From: Myxococcota bacterium
GTDB lineage: Bacteria; Myxococcota; Polyangia; GCA-2747355; JAKLHH01
Assembly (NCBI GenBank): GCA_022710245.1
Contig: JAKLHH010000525.1
Coordinates: 1 to 5,936 of the forward strand
Reading direction: 5' to 3'
Length of the DNA: 5,936 nucleotides
How positions within the stretch are numbered: the stretch's first letter is position 1; each line of letters opens with the position of its first letter. The notes under the pieces are model-generated. The model ran no database searches, was not told the origin of the DNA, and worked only from the letters and a program-made list of their open reading frames with translations. This document shows, piece after piece, positions 5,920 through 5,936 of this stretch. The position numbers were made by a program, and so were the translations under genes.

Positions 5920-5936
5920 CCGTGGTGCGGGTCGCG

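Overview
The window is very GC-rich DNA with G/C at nearly all third codon positions. All genes read left to right and are packed tightly. The protein families and their order fit a type VI secretion system (T6SS) accessory/effector operon of the kind found in Myxococcota (myxobacteria and relatives). The phylum is inferred from base composition and gene content, not from a marker gene.

Layout: (1) positions 2-655 hold the 3' part of an unrecognised proline/alanine-rich, probably disordered protein whose start lies outside the window; its visible 5' end is a 27-bp in-frame tandem repeat. (2) Positions 656-844 are the only real intergenic gap. It holds eleven consecutive 10-bp units (671-780), then a plausible sigma70-type promoter (788-816) and a good ribosome binding site (833-839). 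(3) Positions 845-5919 form one apparent five-gene operon: a DUF6484 protein, a TIGR02270-family HEAT-like protein, a DUF2169 protein, a beta-ketoacyl-synthase-like protein, and a DUF4150 (PAAR-like) protein with a C-terminal HNH-like nuclease domain. Junctions run from an ATGA overlap to gaps of 8 bases or fewer, so cotranscription and translational coupling are likely.

How they may work together: the last gene looks like the cargo, a PAAR-like tip domain carrying a candidate nuclease toxin. DUF2169 proteins are regarded as adaptors/chaperones for such effectors. The DUF6484 protein looks like a small spike-associated protein. The TIGR02270 and ketosynthase-like proteins recur in such clusters without a settled function. 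The ketosynthase-like protein appears to lack the catalytic Cys and one catalytic His of true condensing enzymes, so it is probably a non-catalytic, structural use of the thiolase fold. The immunity gene expected after the toxin would begin at or beyond the right edge; a GTGA overlap at 5916 is a candidate start.

The most interesting points are the degenerate ketosynthase, the toxin domain with its many cysteines and HNN-type motif, and the helically phased 10-bp array next to the operon promoter. I saw no RNA genes, insertion sequences, CRISPR arrays or convincing terminators.
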